Made by a program: the position numbers and the translations under genes. Of a stretch of 22,373 nucleotides of DNA, positions 14,420 through 21,906 are shown in pieces. The stretch comes from Cocleimonas sp. Lineage in GTDB: Bacteria; Pseudomonadota; Gammaproteobacteria; Thiotrichales; Thiotrichaceae. The notes beneath the pieces were generated by a model that was not told where the DNA came from, did no database searches, and saw only the letters and a program-made list of their open reading frames with translations. The stretch lies in the NCBI GenBank assembly GCA_023146675.1, contig JAGLBQ010000169.1, positions 1 through 22,373 of the forward strand, written 5' to 3'. Position 1 is the stretch's first letter. The number at the start of each line of letters is the position of its first letter.

Positions 14420-16219
14420 TTATGTATGCGCTTGAATCAACTCTTGTAATGGTTCTGGTCGGTTAATACCATACCCCTGCCCATAATCAACGGACATTAT
14501 TCTTAACAAATTGATGATCTGATCATTTTCCACGTATTCAGCAATAATTTTTAACCCCATCGTATGACCAACCTGTACAATGGACTGCACCATAGCTCTT
14601 GACACATCATCTGACAAAATATCTTTAATAAAAATGCCATCAATTTTTAAATAATCAACGTTCAATGAACGTAAATAGCCATAAGAGCTAACCCCTGTAC
14701 CAAAATCATCCAATGAAAAACTACTTCCTCGCGCTCGCAGCGTTTCAATAAATTTTTCTGCCAATTGGATATTACTAACGGCAACTTGCTCCGTTATTTC
14801 AAAACAAAGCATGCGTGGATCTATTTGTGTGGCATCTATTTCCTTTAAGACAAAGTCCAAAAAATCCTCATCATCTAAACTAATTCCTGAAAGATTAATT
14901 GCAAATACGGGCGGTGGCGATTGTTGCGTAACAGACTTTAACTGACGCATCACATCCCTCACAACCCAACGATCGAGCTCTGGCATCATGCCATTATTTT
15001 CTGCCACAGGAATAAATTCATCAGGCGGGATTATATTGCCATCTTCATCGTACATGCGAATAAGAATTTCATAATGGCTATAAGGTAATTTATATTTTGC
15101 TGGCTCTAACGCATGTATAGGTTGTGCAAAGAGGCGAAAACGATTATCCCTGAAGGCATCCTTTAAGTTCCACATGCCTTTTGTATCATTTTCTGCACGC
15201 TGAACATCTTGATTATTTTTATTGTACGCCAAGATGCGATCTCCCCCTTTATCGCGTGCTATGCGGCAGGTTAAATCCCCATCTGAAAGCAGTTTTGCAG
15301 CAGTAGTACTTGTATTGGTCACTAGCACAAACCCGCCGCTAATCGTAATAGGGTAAGTCACTCTATTCCATGTAAACTGAAATTCTTTAGCCGCTTTATG
15401 GATATGCCGCATAGTATTCGCTGCCGAAGAAATACCCCGTTCCCGAAAAAGAATACCAAACTCATCCATATTTAAACGTGAGAGAAAATCAATTGATTTA
15501 TCGACATTCTGCTGTAATAACTCCGCAACACGACGGATCAACACATCGCCCGCAGTATAACCGATCGTTTCATTAATCTTTTTAAACTGATCTATGGATA
15601 AATGAAAAAACACATGACTTGCACCATGTTTGCGTGAATCATGAATCACTGCTTTTAACAAGGATTCAAATGCTTTACGGTTATATAAGTGTGTGAGTGA
15701 GTCACGCTTTTCTAAAATTTCTACCTGCGACTCCAGTGCTTTGCGCTGTGTAATATCTTTAAAACTCAACACATAAGAGTCACTATACTCGCTCTGATAA
15801 GCACTATCCAACAGGATCACGCTTAGTTCAGCCGTCAGTATCTTCTTGTCGCCCACCTTTAGCTCGCATTCTTTCCAGCGCGAGCTTTCTGCCAGTCTTG
15901 AAAAATTACTAATAGGCAAGTCAGTGTTGTTATCAATGAGAGAAAAAATAGATTTATAATCTCGACCCATTAAACGTCTTAGGCGCATCTTAAACATATT
16001 CTCTGCGGCAGGATTCACATATAAAAAAATATTGTTAGCATTGATAATAACAAGTGGATAAGGAATGACTTTAAATGCTTCCTGCTTATAATCCATTGGT
16101 GTTTTACCCGCCATTCCACTGATAGAGTGTGTGCGACGTAATAAAAGCCAGCCCATAACCATTAAGCACGCTAGTAGTAAAATTAACAACGAACCTATGT
16201 AGGAAGAAAAAAACGCCAT
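14420..16219 (-). CDS. Membrane-anchored PAS-GGDEF-EAL protein, predicted c-di-GMP phosphodiesterase
   Basis: This 599-residue signalling protein has an N-terminal membrane helix (about residues 7-27), a PAS domain (about 46-160, ending SFKDITQRKALESQVEILEKRD), a GGDEF domain (about 172-335) and an EAL domain (about 355-595). The GGDEF signature is degenerate: NMDEF at residues 250-254, so cyclase activity is unlikely although GTP binding may remain. The EAL domain keeps the key residues: Glu384 in EIL, Asn442, Glu474, Asp504-Asp505 in DDFGTG, Lys525, Glu561 and Gln581. It should therefore hydrolyse c-di-GMP, perhaps controlled by the PAS and GGDEF parts. It leads the closely spaced set with mlaA, mpl and ubiX. 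The ribosome site is weak. Confidence 0.93.
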   Translation of the reverse strand: MAFFSSYIGSLLILLLACLMVMGWLLLRRTHSISGMAGKTPMDYKQEAFKVIPYPLVIINANNIFLYVNPAAENMFKMRLRRLMGRDYKSIFSLIDNNTDLPISNFSRLAESSRWKECELKVGDKKILTAELSVILLDSAYQSEYSDSYVLSFKDITQRKALESQVEILEKRDSLTHLYNRKAFESLLKAVIHDSRKHGASHVFFHLSIDQFKKINETIGYTAGDVLIRRVAELLQQNVDKSIDFLSRLNMDEFGILFRERGISSAANTMRHIHKAAKEFQFTWNRVTYPITISGGFVLVTNTSTTAAKLLSDGDLTCRIARDKGGDRILAYNKNNQDVQRAENDTKGMWNLKDAFRDNRFRLFAQPIHALEPAKYKLPYSHYEILIRMYDEDGNIIPPDEFIPVAENNGMMPELDRWVVRDVMRQLKSVTQQSPPPVFAINLSGISLDDEDFLDFVLKEIDATQIDPRMLCFEITEQVAVSNIQLAEKFIETLRARGSSFSLDDFGTGVSSYGYLRSLNVDYLKIDGIFIKDILSDDVSRAMVQSIVQVGHTMGLKIIAEYVENDQIINLLRIMSVDYGQGYGINRPEPLQELIQAHT

Positions 16220-16653
16220 TTACAAATACTTACAAGAAAGTTGACTGGGATACCCATTTAAAGTGAGATAAGCAAACCATATTAGGAACTCGCTCCTAGG
16301 ATGGATTGAGGGCAAATAAATACTGAACAAAAATTTACCACCAGCCTTAAATCGATAACGGTTATTTACCAGTAACTTTCTTATTAACTCCTTTGGTATC
16401 TAAAATACTGCAATACTTCTTATTTTTTTAAAGACACAACACAAAACCTTAGATTATTAATTATTTTATTTATGGTGATTAACCACACAAGCTCAGCGAA
16501 ACCTTATAACACAGGAAAACTGTACGTGAACTGTATGAACCCTATCTATTTTATACACGTATATCACAACGCAAAAAGGTCGAATTTCCAAACAGAAATC
16601 GACCTTTCCTACGCGTCACCTTGTTCCCAAACGGGAAAGGCTATAAACGTTAT
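16220..16653. other. Intergenic region between the GGDEF-EAL gene and rplS
   Basis: This 434-base stretch holds the rplS terminator (16573-16607) and presumably the promoter of the GGDEF-EAL/mlaA/mpl/ubiX unit. I could not identify a convincing -35/-10 pair for the latter. A small dyad, TAGGA and TCCTA around a 6-base centre, lies near 16284-16299. I see no gene. Confidence 0.5.
16573..16607 (-). terminator. Rho-independent terminator of the rpsP-rplS operon
   Basis: On the minus strand the transcript reads AAAGGTCGATTTC, a 6-base loop, then the matching arm GAAATTCGACCTTT with a single bulged base, ending in a run of five U residues. This lies about 50 bases after the rplS stop and is a textbook intrinsic terminator. 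Confidence 0.9.
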
Positions 16654-16998
16654 TTAAACTTTCTCTTTAATACGTGCAGCCTTGCCCGTCAAACCACGTA
16701 GATAATACAATTTAGCACGACGCACAGCACCTTTGCGCTTAACTTCAATACCCGCTATTGCATTGCTGTACGTCTGGAATACACGCTCAACACCTTCGCC
16801 ATGTGAAATTTTACGTACTGTAAACGCAGAATTCATGCCACGGTTTTTCTTTCCGATAACAACGCCTTCAAACGCCTGTAAACGCTCACGATCACCTTCT
16901 GTTACGCGAACCTGAACAACCACGGTATCACCTGGGTTGAAGTCAGTAATTTCTTTGCTCATTTGCTCTGCTTCAAGCTGTTGAATAATGTTACTCAT
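16654..16998 (-). CDS. rplS: 50S ribosomal protein L19
   Basis: L19 binds at the interface of the two ribosomal subunits. The 114-residue protein has standard length and conserved segments: FNPGDTVVVQVRVTEGDRERLQAFEGVVI, SAFTVRKISHGEGVERVFQ and AKLYYLRGLTGKAARIKE. It begins 9 bases after the trmD stop with AGGAC as the ribosome site, and is the last gene of the rpsP-rimM-trmD-rplS operon, followed by the terminator. Confidence 0.98.
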   Translation of the reverse strand: MSNIIQQLEAEQMSKEITDFNPGDTVVVQVRVTEGDRERLQAFEGVVIGKKNRGMNSAFTVRKISHGEGVERVFQTYSNAIAGIEVKRKGAVRRAKLYYLRGLTGKAARIKEKV

Positions 16999-17007
16999 GT
17001 CTGTCCT

Positions 17008-17760
17008 CTAATTTTCTTTAATATTCTCTAAAAAATCTTGCAGAAGCTGCTTATCTTCTGCATCTAAAATTCTGTTTTCTACTAGCTCAGGTCTTCTTTG
17101 CTGTGTTCGACCAAGCGCCTGTTGTCTGCGCCATTTGGCTATGCGCTGATGATTTCCACTTTTAAGAACATCAGGAATTTCTTTTCCTGCATAGACTTCA
17201 GGTCGTGTGTAATGTGGGCAATCGAGCAAACCATCCGAGAATGAATCCTGCTCTGCTGAATCTTTATGCCCTAATACATCAGGCAATAAGCGCGTAATGG
17301 AATCAATTAACACCATTGCACCTAACTCACCACCACTTAGCACATAATCCCCAAGTGACCACTCTTCATCAACTTCCATCTCAAGAACACGTTCATCAAC
17401 GCCTTCATAGCGACCACAAAGAAAAATCAAACCTTGTTCCGTTGACATTTTTTTAATGGCAGACTGGTTTAGCGTTTTACCTTGCGGGCTTAAATAGATA
17501 ACCTTGGTTGCTATTGATTTACTCGCATTGATCGCTCTAATATCTCGAATTGCATCAACCAAACACTCTGGCTTCATCACCATGCCTGGACCGCCACCAT
17601 AAGGACGACCATCAACAGTACGATGCACATCAGTGGTGTAATCTCGTGGATTCCAACAATACAAATCAATTAAATCTGCTTTTGCTGCTCGTCCTACGAC
17701 ACCTGATTCTGCAACTGACTGAACCAGATCTGGAAATAAGGTGATTACATCAAAGCGCAT
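17008..17760 (-). CDS. trmD: tRNA (guanine-37-N1)-methyltransferase TrmD
   Basis: TrmD is a SPOUT-class enzyme that uses S-adenosylmethionine to methylate G37 of tRNAs and so prevents frameshifting. The 250-residue protein has the knot-forming segments VIYLSPQGKTLNQ, LICGRYEGVDERV (here LFLCGRYEGVDERV) and WSLGDYVLSGGELGAMVLIDSITRLLPDVLG, plus the early RPYGGGPGMVMKPE loop. It starts 3 bases after rimM, so translation is likely coupled. The C-terminal QQALGRTQQRRPELV segment is also typical. Confidence 0.98.
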   Translation of the reverse strand: MRFDVITLFPDLVQSVAESGVVGRAAKADLIDLYCWNPRDYTTDVHRTVDGRPYGGGPGMVMKPECLVDAIRDIRAINASKSIATKVIYLSPQGKTLNQSAIKKMSTEQGLIFLCGRYEGVDERVLEMEVDEEWSLGDYVLSGGELGAMVLIDSITRLLPDVLGHKDSAEQDSFSDGLLDCPHYTRPEVYAGKEIPDVLKSGNHQRIAKWRRQQALGRTQQRRPELVENRILDAEDKQLLQDFLENIKEN

Positions 17761-17763
17761 AAT

Positions 17764-18270
17764 TTAAAAGTCAGGATCCCAATCAACAATCATCTGCTCT
17801 GCTTTCATATCAACCCGAATAACAACCTCATCAGTATAAGGGATATAACGTTCTCTATCTCCCTCAACCACTAAGACATCATTATTGCCTGTCTCAAATA
17901 ACCATGCTACTTTCCCGAGATCAACACCCATTGTTGTGACTACTGCCAGACCTTCAAGATCAGACCAGTAATACTCACCCTTTTTAAGCTTAACCAGTTG
18001 GCTTTGATTAATATAAATCTCAGTTCCAATTAGCTTCCGCGCTTGATCAGGATAATTAACACCCTCTAAATGCGCAACAATCACTTTACCTTGGCGACGA
18101 CCATTCAGCACCTTAATGGACTGTTTATCATCATCAGAGCCTAACTGCCATTCCTTATACTTAGCAATATTCTCTCTAGGGGCAGTATGGGAAAATACTT
18201 TTACCCATCCCTTTACGCCAAAAACACCTGAGATTTCGCCCAAGTGAATATAATCAGAAGATTGCTTCAT
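17764..18270 (-). CDS. rimM: 16S rRNA processing/30S maturation protein RimM
   Basis: RimM helps mature the 3' domain of 16S rRNA by binding S19 in the assembling 30S head. The 168-residue protein shows the start IHLGEISGVFGVKGWVKVFSHT, the motif GKVIVAHLEGVNYPDQARKLIGTEIYI, the PRC-barrel segment EYYWSDLEGLAVVT, and the C-terminal YIPYTDEVVIRVD. It begins 12 bases after the rpsP stop without an obvious Shine-Dalgarno element, so it may rely on coupling to rpsP translation. Confidence 0.97.
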   Translation of the reverse strand: MKQSSDYIHLGEISGVFGVKGWVKVFSHTAPRENIAKYKEWQLGSDDDKQSIKVLNGRRQGKVIVAHLEGVNYPDQARKLIGTEIYINQSQLVKLKKGEYYWSDLEGLAVVTTMGVDLGKVAWLFETGNNDVLVVEGDRERYIPYTDEVVIRVDMKAEQMIVDWDPDF

Positions 18271-18282
18271 ACAATATAGTCG

Positions 18283-18546
18283 TTATGCAGACTCAGGAGC
18301 TTCTGTAGCAGCAGCGTCTTTTAGTAATTTAGCCACACGGTCAGAAGGCTTAGCACCTAAATCCATCCAATGCTTAATACGATCACTTTCAAGGTGCAAA
18401 GGCACTTCTTGACCGCATGCGCGAGGATTGTAATATCCTAGACGCTCAATATATCCACTATCACGTGGCTTACGTGAGTCTGTAACAACAATATTATAAA
18501 AAGGACGTTTCTTTGCCCCGCCTCGTGCTAAACGAATAGTAACCAT
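18283..18546 (-). CDS. rpsP: 30S ribosomal protein S16
   Basis: S16 is a primary 16S rRNA-binding protein needed for 30S assembly. The 87-residue protein has the standard start VTIRLARGGAKKRPFYNIVVTDSRKPRDSGYIERLGYYNP and the segment RIKHWMDLGAKPSDRVAKLL. It is the first gene of the operon, with an AT-rich leader and only a weak AGAG element before the ATG. A promoter candidate lies about 150 bases upstream. Confidence 0.98.
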   Translation of the reverse strand: MVTIRLARGGAKKRPFYNIVVTDSRKPRDSGYIERLGYYNPRACGQEVPLHLESDRIKHWMDLGAKPSDRVAKLLKDAAATEAPESA

Positions 18547-18690
18547 AATTTATAAAACTCTAATTTTGTCTAAAAAGACGACCCGAGAAAGAAGCTTCAA
18601 GCTTAGGTACTGTCCTTAAATAGTATGCAGAAAACAACATTTTATTTCAGACAGCTCCTTAACAATCTTGACCCAAAAAATAATCGCGTG

Positions 18691-18718
18691 ATTCTACTCT
18701 TTTTCCCTGAAATTGAAA
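18691..18718 (-). promoter_or_regulatory. Candidate promoter of the rpsP operon
   Basis: On the minus strand TTTCAA (18718-18713) and TAGAAT (18696-18691) are separated by 16 bases, and the -10 is followed by a GC-rich CACGCG stretch near the expected start. The -35 is only moderate. It would give a leader of roughly 140 bases. Confidence 0.4.
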
Positions 18719-18822
18719 GCACTAATTATATTAATAGCTGAGAGTGTCAACTAGGAAAGCGCGCAGATCAACTAAAGAACAAGCCCATTCGACGAGCGAC
18801 CCTAAAAATAGTGTCATCTTAC

Positions 18823-18831
18823 TGCTATAGT
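18823..18831 (+). promoter_or_regulatory. Extended -10 candidate for the small secreted-protein gene
   Basis: TGCTATAGT fits the extended -10 pattern TGN-TATAAT with one mismatch in the hexamer and lies 32 bases before the ATG at 18864. No good -35 is present, which is tolerable for an extended -10 promoter. Confidence 0.4.
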
Positions 18832-18863
18832 GAAAAATCCCCCATAGTAATTAAAACAAGCCC

Positions 18864-19184
18864 ATGAAACACAAGACAACCATTATAAGCTGCCTCTTTT
18901 TTTGCTACTGCACCATGAGTTTACAGGCTAACCCTAGTCAGCTACAAGTAACAACACATCAGCAAAAAAAAACCCAAAAGCTAAATATTGACTTGCCTTT
19001 ATTACCAAAAAACAACAGCAATCAACTCAATATTAAAATAAGTAACAACACCCCAATCATATTAGCTAGTGCAAAGCGCTTCTCCATAAAAAATTGGCTA
19101 GTATTAAATACAACTAAAAATGCAGTCCTAAAAGCTGTTTTAAAGAGAAAAAGCTATGGACTGCGCTATACCAGAATATGGTGA
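18864..19184 (+). CDS. Small secreted hypothetical protein
   Basis: I do not recognise this 106-residue product. Residues 1-22 look like a cleavable signal peptide (hydrophobic IISCLFFCYC, then TMSLQA before NPSQ), so the mature part of about 84 residues would be periplasmic or secreted. The mature region is rich in Lys, Asn, Thr and Leu, with a basic C-terminal part (KRFSIKNW, then KAVLKRKSYGLRYTRIW) and no conserved motif that I can name. No clear Shine-Dalgarno element precedes the ATG, but an extended -10 lies just upstream. The last codons contain a 7-bp inverted repeat (19122-19128 with 19158-19164). The gene could be lineage-specific. Confidence 0.6.
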   Translation: MKHKTTIISCLFFCYCTMSLQANPSQLQVTTHQQKKTQKLNIDLPLLPKNNSNQLNIKISNNTPIILASAKRFSIKNWLVLNTTKNAVLKAVLKRKSYGLRYTRIW

Positions 19185-19349
19185 TATTCCAAGAGGCTGG
19201 TGCAGTAACGACATGCTATCCGTACAATATTTCTATAGCGCAAGATTATTGACAGTCTAGACTTCGCTAGCGCTTCTTTTTAACGAGACCTTATCTGTAG
19301 TACACTATTAGCCTAAATAAAATAGGTGTAATTTCACAGGGGATTTCGG

Positions 19350-19928
19350 TTGGGCAAAAAAAAATATCTATGGTTAATCACTTTACTGATCATTGTCTTT
19401 TTCTTATTAGGAGTGATGACATATACCATTAACCCCTTTCGTACAGCCTCTGACAATATCCGCGCACGGGTGTTTGGCTTTGATGTTTACCGTATTCCTA
19501 GTCGTTCGATGGAGCCAACGCTGGTGCCTGGTGATTTCATTTATCTTTCTGCCAGTGGCTATAATAGTGAAACAATGTTACCTAATGATGTCCTTGTTTT
19601 TCTCTATCCTGACGCTAAAAAAACACATTATATCAAGCGTCTGATAGCCAAAGGCGGTGATCATGTTCGCATTGAAAATTTTATTGTTTATGTCAATGAT
19701 AAGCCGCTACCGCAGATGTATATCAATACAACGCGATTAAAAAAGCCATTTTCACGCTATATGCAAGAAATTCAAGTCCCTAAAGACTATTTGTTTTTAT
19801 TAGGTGATAATCGTGATAACAGCAATGACAGCCGTTTTTTTGGTTTTTTACCTGAAAAATATGTGGTTGGTGAAGCGGTGTCTTTAGTCTTTGGTAAGAA
19901 TGGGCGTACAGGTAAACTCATTGAATAA
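19350..19928 (+). CDS. lepB: Signal peptidase I, short single-anchor form
   Basis: This 192-residue S26-family protease would cleave signal peptides from exported proteins at the outer face of the inner membrane. One N-terminal membrane helix (about residues 6-26) is followed by the catalytic domain: PSRSMEPTLVPGD with nucleophile Ser53, HYIKRLIAKGGD with general base Lys96, and LGDNRDNSNDSRFFGFLPEKYVVGEA. The usual gammaproteobacterial LepB has two membrane helices and roughly 250-320 residues, so this is a compact form and may be a second paralogue; the symbol is therefore tentative. The start is TTG with AGGGG about 8 bases upstream. bioD follows 22 bases after its stop. Confidence 0.88.
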   Translation: MGKKKYLWLITLLIIVFFLLGVMTYTINPFRTASDNIRARVFGFDVYRIPSRSMEPTLVPGDFIYLSASGYNSETMLPNDVLVFLYPDAKKTHYIKRLIAKGGDHVRIENFIVYVNDKPLPQMYINTTRLKKPFSRYMQEIQVPKDYLFLLGDNRDNSNDSRFFGFLPEKYVVGEAVSLVFGKNGRTGKLIE

Positions 19929-19950
19929 GGTGTTGCAAGACCTGCTCAAA

Positions 19951-20568
19951 ATGATTGATCTAAAGAAAGGTATCTTTATGACAGGGACAGATACCGATGT
20001 TGGTAAAACATGGGTAGGCTGTCAGATAATTACAGCACTACAGCAACAAGGGCAGGATATTGCACCACGTAAACCTGTTGAATCAGGCTGGAACGATGAT
20101 ATAACGCAAACAGATGCATGGAAACTAGCAAGCGCAGCCAATAAACAACAGCAGCTAGCACTCATCTGCCCTAATCGCTTTAATGCTCCTGTATCACCAA
20201 GCCGTGCTGCTCAACTAGAGGCGCGCGAAATATCAATCGCACAATTAAAACAGCAATGTCTTGATACATTAGGAGCTGAACAAATACTCTATATTGAAGG
20301 TGCAGGTGGATTTTATTCGCCTTTATGTCAAGATGGTTTAAATGCAGACTTATGTGAAGCACTGGATATGCCGATCATCTTAGTAGCAGATGATAAGTTG
20401 GGTTGCATTAACCATGTTTTATTGACAGTTGATGCCATTAATCAACGAGGGCTAACGCTGATTTGTATTATATTAAATCAACGACAAATCAATAAGGGTG
20501 AAACACAACAGAATAATTTACACGATTTAAAAGAATATCTGCCCAATGAGATCATTATTCCTTTATAA
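19951..20568 (+). CDS. bioD: Dethiobiotin synthetase BioD
   Basis: BioD uses ATP and CO2 to close the ureido ring of diaminopelargonic acid, the next-to-last step of biotin synthesis. Visible motifs are the P-loop MTGTDTDVGKT, RKPVESG, the stretch NRFNAPVSPSRAA, IEGAGGFYSPL and the nucleotide-base region ADDKLGCINHVLLT, all as in E. coli BioD. I chose the ATG at 19951 (205 residues), since the first strand KKGIFMTG must be included. The ATG at 19978 has a better ribosome site but would cut that strand, and a longer frame from 19891 would overlap the signal peptidase gene. No other bio genes are in the window. Confidence 0.93.
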   Translation: MIDLKKGIFMTGTDTDVGKTWVGCQIITALQQQGQDIAPRKPVESGWNDDITQTDAWKLASAANKQQQLALICPNRFNAPVSPSRAAQLEAREISIAQLKQQCLDTLGAEQILYIEGAGGFYSPLCQDGLNADLCEALDMPIILVADDKLGCINHVLLTVDAINQRGLTLICIILNQRQINKGETQQNNLHDLKEYLPNEIIIPL

Positions 20569-20616
20569 AAACGTCTATTTTTCAGTGACTCCCAGAACCA
20601 TGATGAGAACCAAAAA

Positions 20617-20793
20617 ATGTATATAGCAAGCATGTTTGTAATCGCATTAATCAGTATGATTATTTGCCACTCAGTTGCAAAAAAAAGAGGTGCTAACCAT
20701 GTCTTATGGGGTGTAATAGGGTTCATATTTGCACCATTCGCCATCCCCTTTGTATTTTTACTTACTAACATAAAAAATACTCAAGTCGCATGA
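20617..20793 (+). CDS. 58-residue membrane protein
   Basis: This small frame encodes MYIASMFVIALISMIICHSV and onward to NIKNTQVA. It has two hydrophobic segments (about residues 2-18 and 29-50) separated by the basic turn AKKRGANHVLWG. The pattern of a helix, a short KKRG turn, VLWGVIGFIFAPFA and a second helix is common in short bacterial inner-membrane proteins of unknown role. Its TGA overlaps the ATG of the HupE-like gene (ATGA), which strongly supports that it is translated and coupled. The ribosome site is weak (GATGAGAA). Confidence 0.75.
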   Translation: MYIASMFVIALISMIICHSVAKKRGANHVLWGVIGFIFAPFAIPFVFLLTNIKNTQVA

Positions 20794-21335
20794 TAGTATT
20801 TTCAAGTACTTGGTTTTTAGATGGTTTCACTCATCCACTAGAGACCCCATCCCACCTTATCCTCTTAGTTGCCTTGGGCGTACTCATAGGGCAGCAATCT
20901 AGCGCATACCTGATACGCAATTTGCTATTATTCTGTGCTTCTGTATTCGTGGGTTTTATCATTAATAACTACTTATCATTGCGCTGGAATAATGAACTTA
21001 TTCTCTTGAGCATTGCTCTACTAGTCAGTTTATTGATTGTGTTGCGCTTAGATTACCGCCAACAAGGGGTACAGATCATGACTCTCTTGCTCAGTATTAG
21101 TAGTGGCATCATGTTGGGTATAGACTCCAGCCCTATCGTGATTCCTGGGCTTGGTGCAAATACGTTTTACAACTGGTTATTTGGCGCAGCGATTGGAATA
21201 ATTCTAGCCGTTATTATTATTGCATCCATTAGCGCACTATTACGTAATGTTTTAGAGGGCATTATTTTACGTGTGCTTGGTTCATGGATTGCAACTAGCG
21301 CATTATTTGTGTTGACACTACTAATGGTCAAATAA
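20790..21335 (+). CDS. HupE/UreJ-like integral membrane protein
   Basis: This 181-residue protein has about six hydrophobic helices. Its N-terminal segment DGFTHPLETPSHLILLVALG resembles the HupE/UreJ signature GxxHPxxGxDHLL, keeping both histidines (His15 and His22) and Asp11, but with the usual Asp before the second His replaced by Ser. HupE/UreJ proteins are secondary permeases for nickel or cobalt, and the conserved histidines are thought to bind the metal. The overall fold and the C-terminal RVLGSWIATSALFVLTLL also fit. The next gene encodes a DUF1007-like periplasmic protein, a family often paired with nickel or cobalt transporters. Metal specificity is inferred, not shown. Confidence 0.68.
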   Translation: MIVFSSTWFLDGFTHPLETPSHLILLVALGVLIGQQSSAYLIRNLLLFCASVFVGFIINNYLSLRWNNELILLSIALLVSLLIVLRLDYRQQGVQIMTLLLSISSGIMLGIDSSPIVIPGLGANTFYNWLFGAAIGIILAVIIIASISALLRNVLEGIILRVLGSWIATSALFVLTLLMVK

Positions 21336-21350
21336 AGGAAAATATTTTAG

Positions 21351-21905
21351 ATGAATAAAATTAAATGGTTAATAGCACTAAGCAGTCTTTTTATTGCAAC
21401 AATAAGCACGGCTCACTTTCATTATAAAATAAGTGCGACAGCAACCCTGCAAGCGAATGCTAAAAAACAACTAACAGCGATTAATCTATCATGGCTACAT
21501 GATAAAACAGTCAGTGATTTAATGTTAAAATCAGGACAAAGCATGGAGCAGCTAGCCAGTGGTATTGCCAATGATTTGGTCGATTTAGATAATTTCACTC
21601 AACTAAAATTCAATGGAAGACGTGTTGTGACGGGGCGTGTTACCCAGTACCAACTGGTTAAAATCAAAGATCAGATGAAATTTAGCTTCACCTTGCCATT
21701 AAAATCCCCCTTATTTATTCAAGGCGGCAGATTGAGTATCGCACATACTGATCCTGGTGCATCTGCTTCTATTTTTTATCACAGTGCTAATAGCATTGAG
21801 CTTGGCAATACCTTTGAATCACACTGTAAAAAAAGCGTACAATCAATACAAGGCTTTGAAGTGGGTGATGCACCAGAAGCAGTACAAATTAGTTGTAGGA
21901 AATAA
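21351..21905 (+). CDS. DUF1007-like periplasmic protein
   Basis: This is a 184-residue exported protein. The signal peptide (residues 1-21, ending STA) would be cleaved before HFHYKISATATLQ, giving a mature N-terminus of His-Phe-His. The layout, with an aromatic/His start, AINLSWLHDKTVSDLML, a central Leu-rich helix and DLDNFTQLKFNGR, resembles the DUF1007 family, whose members start with a similar HPH stretch and often sit beside Ni/Co transporter genes. Two cysteines occur near the C-terminus (HCKKS and SCRK) and may form a disulfide. It begins 15 bases after the HupE-like gene and ends one base before gmk. I am moderately sure of the family. Confidence 0.65.
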   Translation: MNKIKWLIALSSLFIATISTAHFHYKISATATLQANAKKQLTAINLSWLHDKTVSDLMLKSGQSMEQLASGIANDLVDLDNFTQLKFNGRRVVTGRVTQYQLVKIKDQMKFSFTLPLKSPLFIQGGRLSIAHTDPGASASIFYHSANSIELGNTFESHCKKSVQSIQGFEVGDAPEAVQISCRK

Positions 21906-21906
21906 C

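Larger units (their letters stand above)
18547..18863. other. Divergent region between rpsP and a small secreted-protein gene
   Basis: The region of 317 bases holds the rpsP leader and promoters for both directions. The leader contains the dyad AAGCTT-N-AAGCTT near 18592-18604, a short GTCT/AGAC hairpin near 18567-18578, and a CTGTC/GACAG pair (18610-18614, 18650-18654). I recognise no known ribosomal-protein leader motif and no gene. Confidence 0.5.

Noticed and set aside
16472..16657. 61-codon plus-strand frame between the GGDEF-EAL gene and rplS
   Set aside because: It runs through the terminator hairpin of rplS and has no convincing start signal or protein-like composition.
19249..19254. 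Perfect TTGACA before the signal peptidase gene
   Set aside because: No acceptable -10 lies 16-18 bases downstream, so I did not call a promoter.
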